From NCBI RefSeq assembly GCF_000214175.1, contig NC_015564.1, forward strand, positions 2,418,001 to 2,482,000: DNA of 64,000 bases. Reading direction: 5' to 3'. This document shows, one piece after another, positions 56,462-63,254 of the stretch. The first letter of the stretch is position 1, and each line of letters starts with the position of its first letter. This stretch comes from Hoyosella subflava DQS3-9A1 (lineage in GTDB: Bacteria; Actinomycetota; Actinomycetes; Mycobacteriales; Mycobacteriaceae). The notes under the pieces were generated by a model. It was not told where the DNA came from. It saw only the letters and a list, made by a program, of their open reading frames with translations, and made no database searches. A program made the position numbers and the translations under genes.

Positions 56462-57949
56462 TTACCTTCTTTCTACCAGGCGTGGCTGAGCAACTGCGTC
56501 GAAGTCAGCCATATCTACGGCGCGGAGCTGGTGGGCGAACTCAGTGGCGAATCCCGGGAACATAGTGGCGTTGAATTTGTCTTCCGTGAGATACCAACTG
56601 GAGCAGCCAGAATTCCATGTGGTTCGGCGGAGGCGCCGCTGCAGCCGGGCGTTGTATGTGTCTTGCCGATCTCTGCGAACATCGAGCATCGTGAGATCAC
56701 GCTCCACGATGATTCTGACCGCTTCGGTGATGTAGTCGATCTGTGCCTCCATGTAGACCAGCGCTGAGTTGTGGCCTGGCCCCGAATTGGGGCCGAATGT
56801 GAAGAACAGGTTGGGATATCCAGACACAGCGACGCTCTTGTGGGCATACGCGCCGCGGCTCCACTCGTCGGCAAGCACTTTCCCGCCGCGGCCTCTGATG
56901 GGAATGGGTGTCCCCGTTTTCGACACATCGAATCCGGTCGCGAAAACGATGCAGTCGAATTGGTGCTCGATGCCTTCTGCTGTGCGAATTCCCTTCGGTG
57001 AGATCCGCACGATAGGCCAGGTCACCAGCTTGCAGTTGGTGCGCTGCAACGCTGGATAGTAGTCGCTGGTCATCAGCAGCCGCTTGCATCCCGCGCGAAA
57101 ATCCGGCGTCAATTGACGTCTGAGCCAGGGATCTTTCACCTGTGCTCGCAACTGTGCCTGACCGACAAGCTCAACCGCGCGGGTAAGTGGCGTCTTCCAG
57201 ACAACACCAAGCGCAACGGTCTCGTGCCCCCAGAACCAGGCTTGCCGTGCGGCTGACTGTACGGCGGGCAGCTGGCGGTACAGCGCCTTCGTTGCACCGC
57301 TGGTCCGGCGGTTCACACGTGGGAGAACCCAGCCAGGCGTTCGCTGGAAAACCTTCACCGATTCCGCGTTTTTCACCAGTTCAGGAACGATCTGAACGGC
57401 GCTGGCCCCGGTGCCGACGACAGCAACTTTCTTGTCTGCGAAATCGTAGCCATGATCCCAGCGCGCACTATGAACCTTGTGGCCTTCATAGGTTTCAATG
57501 CCGGGAATGTTGGGGAAGCTGCAGTTGGACAACGGACCCGAAGCAACCACTACGGCGCGGGCGTGCAGGGCTGGCTGGCCTTCTACAGCGACGGTCCACA
57601 GGCCGGCTGTCTCATCGAAGTCGAGCGAAGTGACGTTGTGGCGGAATCGGATTGAAGGTTCCAGGTCATACTCACGCACCATGTGTTCGATGTAGGTGAG
57701 GATCTCTTCGCTTCCTGAGTAGGTGTGCGACCAGTCCGGGTTTGGCGCGAAGCTGTAGGAGTAGAGCCGTGACGGGATATCGCAGGCGGCGCCAGGGTAC
57801 GTGTTGTCGCGCCACGTGCCTCCCACCGCAGTGCCCCGCTCGAGAATCACGAAGTTGTGGATACCTTTATGCCGCAGCCGAATCGCTGCACCGAGTCCGG
57901 CAAAACCAGCGCCTACTATCGCCACGTCGAGTGGCGGTGGGGCGCTCAC
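56462..57949 (-). CDS. Baeyer-Villiger-type flavin monooxygenase (second copy type)
   Basis: About 495 residues. The FAD motif VAIVGAGFAGLG is at about 9-20. The BVMO fingerprint reads Y-E-G-H-K-V-H-S-A-R-W (154-164), i.e. F-x-G-x3-H-x3-W with Phe changed to Tyr. The NADPH motif is VAVVGTGASAVQ. The GTG at 57949 overlaps the stop of the diiron gene (GTGA), replacing a longer frame start. It is similar in type to the MymA-like protein at 33133-34647. It would convert a ketone to an ester, with the SDR and esterase genes nearby on the same strand. Confidence 0.9.
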   Translation of the reverse strand: MSAPPPLDVAIVGAGFAGLGAAIRLRHKGIHNFVILERGTAVGGTWRDNTYPGAACDIPSRLYSYSFAPNPDWSHTYSGSEEILTYIEHMVREYDLEPSIRFRHNVTSLDFDETAGLWTVAVEGQPALHARAVVVASGPLSNCSFPNIPGIETYEGHKVHSARWDHGYDFADKKVAVVGTGASAVQIVPELVKNAESVKVFQRTPGWVLPRVNRRTSGATKALYRQLPAVQSAARQAWFWGHETVALGVVWKTPLTRAVELVGQAQLRAQVKDPWLRRQLTPDFRAGCKRLLMTSDYYPALQRTNCKLVTWPIVRISPKGIRTAEGIEHQFDCIVFATGFDVSKTGTPIPIRGRGGKVLADEWSRGAYAHKSVAVSGYPNLFFTFGPNSGPGHNSALVYMEAQIDYITEAVRIIVERDLTMLDVRRDRQDTYNARLQRRLRRTTWNSGCSSWYLTEDKFNATMFPGFATEFAHQLRAVDMADFDAVAQPRLVERR

Positions 57950-58866
57950 GCGGCGGCCTCGTACGTGAGTTCCTTCGACCACGCAGGCTGGGGCCGGAGG
58001 AGTCGCCTCGGATAACGGGCAGTGAGCTTCACCATCGTGTCCGCAAACAGGTGGTACGGGTGGTTACGGTCGATCACCATCGCCGCATGCACCTTGATGA
58101 TCTGATACATCGGTAGCCGTCGCGAGTACGCGCTGCGGTCCCCGGCCGCCTTGAATCTCTTGAGCGCGGCGTAAAGCCGGTCTTCGTCCACCCCCATCGC
58201 GACGATGTTGTCACGCATTTTGTTCAGCAGAGGCACGTAACTGAGCGCACCGACGATGAGCGACGGTTTCAGCCAGCCACCGACGAGGTCAATGGCCATT
58301 TTTCGTGTTGTCGCGTGTCCGAGAAGGTCCATCACGGCAAAATCCACAGCGAGATGCCGAGATTCGTCAGCATTGATCTTCCGGAATACGTCCTGACAAA
58401 CGGGATCTTTGATCTCGTCAACGATGAACTTCACCAGCGCACCATCGAGCGCGACTTCTAGCATCGGGATTACGGTGCCGAGGAACGAGAGGGACATGCC
58501 GTCGGAGTACTTGTCGAGCCAGTCGATGACCAGCTTGACATTGATGTTGGGTTCGGGAACTTCGTCGCCGTCCAGCATGCCCCAGCGGCGCATCAGTGCG
58601 AGCTCGGCGTTAGCGTGGCGCTGCTCCTCGGCGTGGAAGTACCGGTAGATCTCTTTCAGAGTGTCAGTTGGTGCTTTTTTCGCCATTGCGGCGAACCCTC
58701 GTGCGCCAACATTTTCGATCCACACAAGGTCAGCCATGAATGGTTTGAGCCGTGCATGCAGGTCGGGACTTACGGTCTCCACGCCGGGAGCATCCCAGTC
58801 GATGTCAGCGAGTGACCATTGGCGTGCCTTGATCTTGGTAAGCATCTGATCGAAGTCGAAGGACAT
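57946..58866 (-). CDS. Ferritin-like diiron protein, probable oxygenase
   Basis: About 306 residues. A complete four-helix diiron ligand set is seen: Glu51 (LVWIENVGARG), Glu81-x2-His84 (HAEEQRHANAE), Glu137 (IPMLEVALDG) and Glu168-x2-His171 (NADESRHLAVDF). This E...ExxH...E...ExxH pattern fits ferritin-like oxygenases (AurF-like or fatty-acid desaturase-like) rather than iron storage. The ATG at 58866 has AGGAG 7 bases upstream. It overlaps the BVMO gene and follows the SDR by one base. A 2Fe-2S reductase is divergently encoded. Exact family and substrate: not recognised. Confidence 0.8.
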   Translation of the reverse strand: MSFDFDQMLTKIKARQWSLADIDWDAPGVETVSPDLHARLKPFMADLVWIENVGARGFAAMAKKAPTDTLKEIYRYFHAEEQRHANAELALMRRWGMLDGDEVPEPNINVKLVIDWLDKYSDGMSLSFLGTVIPMLEVALDGALVKFIVDEIKDPVCQDVFRKINADESRHLAVDFAVMDLLGHATTRKMAIDLVGGWLKPSLIVGALSYVPLLNKMRDNIVAMGVDEDRLYAALKRFKAAGDRSAYSRRLPMYQIIKVHAAMVIDRNHPYHLFADTMVKLTARYPRRLLRPQPAWSKELTYEAAA

Positions 58867-58867
58867 G

Positions 58868-59737
58868 TCAGGCTCCTGTCGTTTCACGTACGGGTGGTTG
58901 CGCCTGCTCGCGCGGAAGGGTTCTGTTCATCAGCCCGAGCGCCCAGGTGTACTGCCGGGGCAGGTGGCGCTTGAGATGCCAGAGGGCATGTGCATCGAGT
59001 TGGGGCAGGACGTATAAACGCCCTTTGTCGTGGGCGTCGAGTGTCATGCGCGCGACTCGTGCGGGTGAGTGTCCTGTCCATTTCATGAGGAAGTCAGCGA
59101 GCCTGAAGGACTGAGCGGTGATCCGCCCGTCGCGGGCGACGTTGGTTTTGACGAAGGTCGGGCATAGCACCGAAACGGTGATTCCCGTTCCGTTGAGTTC
59201 GGCGGCAATCGTCTCCGAGAGCGATACCACCGCTGCTTTGGAGACGTTGTAGGGAGCCATCAGTGGCGCGGCTGCGAATCCCGCAGCGGACGCCACGTTG
59301 ATGATTCCGGCCGGTTGTGTCCGCCGCAGCTGCGGCATGAACAGTTCGCAGCCGTAGACGACTCCCCAAAGGTTTATGCCTAAGGCCCACTCCCAGTCGG
59401 TGAAGCCGATCTCGCCGACCGGTCTGCCACCGATTCCGACACCCGCATTGTTGACGACCAGCGTGGCTGGACCGCGGAAAACGGTTTCGGCGTGTGCGGC
59501 GAGGTTCTCAACGTCTCCGCGAACCGAGACGTCACAGAAGTACGAGTGGGCTGCGCCGGGGTATTTCGCGTTGATTTCCTGTGCAGCCTTATCTGCCCGG
59601 TCACGGTCGACGTCCGCGCAAATCACGTCGCCGCCTCTACGGGCGAGTTCAATGGCGATGCTCCGCCCGATGCCGCTGCCCGCACCTGTGACCACGGCGC
59701 GTGCGCCGTACGAAGGCTTTGTCCTGTGCTGGTTCAT
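58868..59737 (-). CDS. Short-chain dehydrogenase/reductase (SadH-like)
   Basis: A 289-residue SDR. The cofactor motif is TGAGSGIG near residue 18-25, followed by CADVDRDRA (an Asp suggesting NAD). The NNAGVGIGG motif and catalytic Ser plus Y-x3-K (APYNVSKAAV) are present. The C-terminal 60 residues with DAHDKGRLYVLPQLDA resemble the SadH/secondary-alcohol type of mycobacteria. It would interconvert a secondary alcohol and a ketone, feeding the BVMO. Two bases separate it from the esterase upstream, and one base from the diiron gene. Confidence 0.9.
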   Translation of the reverse strand: MNQHRTKPSYGARAVVTGAGSGIGRSIAIELARRGGDVICADVDRDRADKAAQEINAKYPGAAHSYFCDVSVRGDVENLAAHAETVFRGPATLVVNNAGVGIGGRPVGEIGFTDWEWALGINLWGVVYGCELFMPQLRRTQPAGIINVASAAGFAAAPLMAPYNVSKAAVVSLSETIAAELNGTGITVSVLCPTFVKTNVARDGRITAQSFRLADFLMKWTGHSPARVARMTLDAHDKGRLYVLPQLDAHALWHLKRHLPRQYTWALGLMNRTLPREQAQPPVRETTGA

Positions 59738-59739
59738 AA

Positions 59740-60741
59740 TTAGCCTGCCTGCTCAGTTAGGGACAGGTCGCGGGAGGACCAAGCTCTGGTGATGAACTGC
59801 CCCGCGCGGCGCAGAGCTGGCCGTGCCTCCGGAACGAGGCGCGGCAGCGCCTGGAAAACGTGCATCTGACCGGGCCAGATCTCCAGTTCGCAACTGCCCC
59901 CGGCCTGGGTGACGAGGGCACGGAGGTATTCGGCATCGGCGCTGAGCATCTCTTCCCCACCTGCTTGCACCAGCAGTGGCGGCAGCGCGGTTCCGGCAGC
60001 GAGACCGAGCTTTAGTCGTGGATGATCCGCGGGGTGCCTGCCCGTGTAGAGGGATACCAGCTTTCGTGCATTTTCGGCGCTGATCATCGGATCTCTGCGA
60101 GTTCGTTCCTTGGCTTCAGCAAGAGAAAGCGAGAGATCCATTAGTGGCGAGAACAGCACCGCCGCGGAAGGCTGCGGTGTTTGGGTGCGCGCGTTTTCTA
60201 TGAACAAGTCAACCGCCAAGTGACCGCCGGCCGAGTCCCCCGCGACCACTATCTGGTCGCTCACGTAGCCCTGCCCGAGGAGCCACCGATAGGCCGTCTC
60301 GATGTCCTGTGCGGCGGCAGGGAACGGATGTTCTGGCGCCAGCCGGTAGTCGACAGTGAAAACAGGCGCACCAGATGCCTGCGAAAGCCTCGATGCGATT
60401 CCGCGGTGCGTACGGGCTGAGCACACCACATAACCACTGCCGTGGATGTAGAAGATCGCCCGATCGGACTGTGTGACACCTGGCCCTCGTACCCACTCCC
60501 CCCGGACTGCGCCGGACCTGACCTGTTCGACGCGCGTACCACGCAGGGGCGGTCCGAGCACCCCCATCGAGACGGACACTAGCTGTCGTGCGAACCACAC
60601 ACCGGGGTTGTTGAGCGGAACCACATTTGTCAAATTACGCAGCACACAACGTGTTCCAGTTGCCGCTGCCCGCGAACGCCATGATGCCCGCCGGGGCACA
60701 GCGCGAAGCGGGGATCTCGTCGACGTTGACTGATCTACCAT
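59740..60741 (-). CDS. Alpha/beta hydrolase, LipR-like carboxylesterase
   Basis: About 333 residues. The oxyanion motif is YIHGSGYVVCS (HGSG variant of HGGG). VDYRLAPEHPFPAAAQD is the HSL class mark, the nucleophile elbow is VAGDSAGGHLAV, EEML supplies an acid, and the histidine is in WPGQMHVFQ. It resembles LipR-type esterases of mymA operons. The start at 60741 or 60747 is supported by position just after the divergent inverted repeat; the frame extends further. First gene of the minus-strand run, it could cleave the ester made by the BVMO. Confidence 0.86.
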   Translation of the reverse strand: MVDQSTSTRSPLRAVPRRASWRSRAAATGTRCVLRNLTNVVPLNNPGVWFARQLVSVSMGVLGPPLRGTRVEQVRSGAVRGEWVRGPGVTQSDRAIFYIHGSGYVVCSARTHRGIASRLSQASGAPVFTVDYRLAPEHPFPAAAQDIETAYRWLLGQGYVSDQIVVAGDSAGGHLAVDLFIENARTQTPQPSAAVLFSPLMDLSLSLAEAKERTRRDPMISAENARKLVSLYTGRHPADHPRLKLGLAAGTALPPLLVQAGGEEMLSADAEYLRALVTQAGGSCELEIWPGQMHVFQALPRLVPEARPALRRAGQFITRAWSSRDLSLTEQAG

Positions 60742-60760
60742 GCACATAGCATCATTCACT

Positions 60761-60786
60761 ATTGTGCCAGTTGTCAATGGCACAAT
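60761..60786. promoter_or_regulatory. Perfect inverted repeat in the divergent esterase/reductase promoter
   Basis: ATTGTGCCA (60761-60769) and TGGCACAAT (60778-60786) are perfect 9-base arms with an 8-base spacer. They lie about 20 bases from the esterase start and 50 bases before the reductase start. On the minus strand TTGACA is embedded here and may be a -35. One site could control both directions; the MerR protein encoded at 55657-56418 is a candidate binder. Confidence 0.65.
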
Positions 60787-60835
60787 GGAACAAGGTAAGA
60801 AGTCGTCTCGGCAAGTTCTAGAAGGAGCCACGAGG

Positions 60836-61882
60836 ATGCCGCCCCGATATCAGCTCACCATCACCGAAGTGGTGCGCGAAACGCCCGATGCAGCCACCCT
60901 CGTGTTCGAACCACCGCCGTCTGGTGCACCGCTCGTTTACCAACCCGGACAGTTCCTTACAGTTCGCGTTCCAGACAGCGGCGCCGGATCGGTCGGTCGC
61001 TGCTACTCGCTGTGCAGTTCACCCGCTACAGACGCGCGGCCAGCTATAACAGTGAAGCGCGTGTCAGGCGGGACTGCGTCTAATTGGTTGTGTGACAACG
61101 CTATTCCTGGATTGGTGCTCGATTGCCTAGCACCCCGCGGAACATTCACGCCGCAGGACTGGGATCGGAATTTCCTTCTGTTTGCGGCGGGAAGCGGCAT
61201 CACCCCGATCATGTCCATCCTCAAAACGGCACTACACGACCACGGCAACTCGCTCACTCTCGTCTATGCAAACCGAGATCACGAGTCGACGATCTTCGCT
61301 TCGCAGCTTGCAGAACTCGAACACAGACACCCCTCCCGATTCACGGTGTACTACATGCGGGAGTGTGAGTCTGGACTGCCCAATCCCGACGCCCTCGCAG
61401 CGAGGCTCACAAGCATCCCTGTCAACGATCGGCACGACGCCTACCTGTGCGGGCCTGAACCGTTCATGGACGCTGCTGCAGCAGCACTCCAAGTAAGCAA
61501 CATGGCCACCAGCCGCATCCACCGCGAGAAATTTCAGTCCCTGACTTCGAACCCATTTAGTTATGCCGACAGGGCATCCGAACCACGACCTGAAGAAAAG
61601 GATCTGTGCACAGTCCGCGCCACTGTTGACATCGCCGGTGACAGGCACGAACTCGAATGGCCCCGTGAGTCCCGATTACTTGATCTGCTATTGGACCAAG
61701 AGATTGACGCTCCCTACGCATGCCGTGAAGGTTCCTGCGGCGCCTGTGCATTCACCCTCATTAGCGGTGAGGTGAAGCTTCTTAGCAACGACACGCTCGA
61801 CAGTTACGAGTTGGAGCAAGGGGTACGCCTCGCCTGTCAATCAGTTCCCCTGACCGACGACGTTGAAATCGAATTCAACTAG
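60836..61882 (+). CDS. 2Fe-2S ferredoxin reductase, KshB-like
   Basis: About 348 residues. The FAD domain (RCYSLCSSPATD), the NAD domain (LFAAGSGITPIMSIL, LCGPEPFMDAA) and the C-terminal plant-type ferredoxin domain (CREGSCGACAFTLISG and a late Cys in LACQS) come in the order of KshB/PaaE-type reductases. The ATG at 60836 has AGAAGGAG 8 bases upstream; ATGs at 60785 and 60740 are alternatives. It is divergent from the esterase-SDR-diiron-BVMO run and is the likely electron donor to the diiron protein. It is clearly distinct from the two reductases at 38523 and 41861. Confidence 0.92.
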   Translation: MPPRYQLTITEVVRETPDAATLVFEPPPSGAPLVYQPGQFLTVRVPDSGAGSVGRCYSLCSSPATDARPAITVKRVSGGTASNWLCDNAIPGLVLDCLAPRGTFTPQDWDRNFLLFAAGSGITPIMSILKTALHDHGNSLTLVYANRDHESTIFASQLAELEHRHPSRFTVYYMRECESGLPNPDALAARLTSIPVNDRHDAYLCGPEPFMDAAAAALQVSNMATSRIHREKFQSLTSNPFSYADRASEPRPEEKDLCTVRATVDIAGDRHELEWPRESRLLDLLLDQEIDAPYACREGSCGACAFTLISGEVKLLSNDTLDSYELEQGVRLACQSVPLTDDVEIEFN

Positions 61883-61919
61883 TTACCCGCGGTGTCGCAG
61901 GGCCCGGGCAAGTCGGGCC

Positions 61920-62120
61920 TCAGATGCAGGGTGTCGTGAACAACGTGACGCGGAAGAACGATACTTCCCACTGAGTCCCGAAGCCGCCTGGATAGACGCA
62001 GAAATGCGGATGCGGCCACATTTCCGGAGCAGCGCTTGCAACCGCGGGCGCCCCAATCGTGACGCCCGCCGCGAGGGCGCCGACTATCATGAATTGACCA
62101 ATTCGTTGTTTGAGAGCCAT
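61920..62120 (-). CDS. Small secreted protein, hypothetical
   Basis: A 66-residue ORF with a signal peptide (positive MALKQR, hydrophobic core FMIVGALAAGVTIG, cleavage at about ASA-AP) and a mature part of about 36 residues rich in aromatics with two cysteines (HFCVYPGGF and TTPCI). GGAGG precedes the ATG by 5 bases, so it is likely real. No family recognised; similar tiny exported proteins are common in actinobacteria. Confidence 0.6.
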   Translation of the reverse strand: MALKQRIGQFMIVGALAAGVTIGAPAVASAAPEMWPHPHFCVYPGGFGTQWEVSFFRVTLFTTPCI

Positions 62121-62362
62121 CGTGGCCTCCGAGGCTGGGTTAAAGATCTGGATAACTATGCTATTTTAGCGCCAATTAGTCAGCTTTGAAATACTAGATT
62201 TGCGAATTTACAGCTAGACTCAGTCCAACAGTTTCAATTTCAACAAACAGCCCTGAATATTGAAATATCAAAGACGGCGCTGATACGAGCTAATAGTTTA
62301 GATTTCGAGCGAGATGGCTTTATTCGGTTGCGGCGCTCCGCCGCGCGCAGTGGAATGAAAGC
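62121..62362. other. AT-rich intergenic region
   Basis: About 240 bases without a gene. The part 62161-62280 is roughly 35-40% G+C by hand count, far below its neighbours, with runs such as TTTCAATTTC and an imperfect palindrome TGAATATTGAAATATCA. It may contain promoters for the SDR gene and the small secreted gene, or a junction of foreign DNA. Nothing else was recognised. Confidence 0.5.
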
Positions 62363-62365
62363 GTG

Positions 62366-63181
62366 ATGAACAGTCGTAGCTTGTCCGGGCGCGTCGCGCT
62401 GATCACGGGTGTCAGCCGGCGTCAGGGAATCGGCTATGCCGTTGCGCGACGTCTCGCTGCGCTCGGTGCCGGGCTATACCTCACTCATTGGGTTCCACAT
62501 GACGCAGCACAGCCGTGGGGCGCTGATGACATTGACGCCCTGCTAGGCGGCCTACCCGGTGCTCCGCAGGTAGTGGACCGCAGCGTCGACTTCGCTAATC
62601 CCGATGCGCCGCAACAGGTGATGGATGAGGCTGTCCGCAATTTCGGGCACGTCGATATCCTGGTGGCCAACCATGCACGAAGCGGCAACGACGGGAGCCT
62701 CTTCGACATAGATGCCGACATGCTCGACGGACACTGGGCCGTGGACGCACGCTCAGTCCTTCTACTGACTCAAGCGTTCGCACGGCAGTTCTGTCCCGGC
62801 CGAAGCGAAATAACTGACAGAGGGCGCGTCATCTGGATGACCTCGGGTCAGCATCTCGGGCCCATGCGTGACGAAGTTGCGTACGGATCCGCGAAATCGG
62901 TGCTGGCGGGAATGACTCAGACGGTCGCATCAGAACTGATTGAGCGCGGCATCATTCTCAACACCGTCAATCCCGGCCCGGTCGACACCGGTTACCTCAC
63001 AGCAGCGACAACCGATCGGGACGTATCGCTGGTAGCGGAAGTACACGCCGCGTTCCCTCGGGGCAAAGTGGGAACACCCGATGACCCGGCACGGTTAATC
63101 GCTTGGCTGGCAACTGACGAAGGACGTTGGGTCGTCGGCCAGGTGATCAATTCTGAGGGCGGATTCCGACGCTCAAAATGA
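62366..63181 (+). CDS. SDR family oxidoreductase
   Basis: About 271 residues. The N-terminal cofactor motif is TGVSRRQGIGYAV, an FabG/carveol-dehydrogenase-like variant. VANHARSGN stands in place of the usual NNAG, the active site is SGQHLGPMRDEVAYGSAK with Y-x3-K, and the NPGPVDTGYL and INSEGGF ends are typical. It could reduce a 3-oxo compound or similar. The GTG at 62363 and ATG at 62366 are adjacent; the second is used here. Monocistronic, preceded by the AT-rich region. Confidence 0.86.
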   Translation: MNSRSLSGRVALITGVSRRQGIGYAVARRLAALGAGLYLTHWVPHDAAQPWGADDIDALLGGLPGAPQVVDRSVDFANPDAPQQVMDEAVRNFGHVDILVANHARSGNDGSLFDIDADMLDGHWAVDARSVLLLTQAFARQFCPGRSEITDRGRVIWMTSGQHLGPMRDEVAYGSAKSVLAGMTQTVASELIERGIILNTVNPGPVDTGYLTAATTDRDVSLVAEVHAAFPRGKVGTPDDPARLIAWLATDEGRWVVGQVINSEGGFRRSK

Positions 63182-63254
63182 AGACCAGTTTTTGGGTGTG
63201 GGTGTGTGCCCGGCGGGTGGGGTGTTTCCGGCCGGGTTGTGGGGTGTGTTGGTG

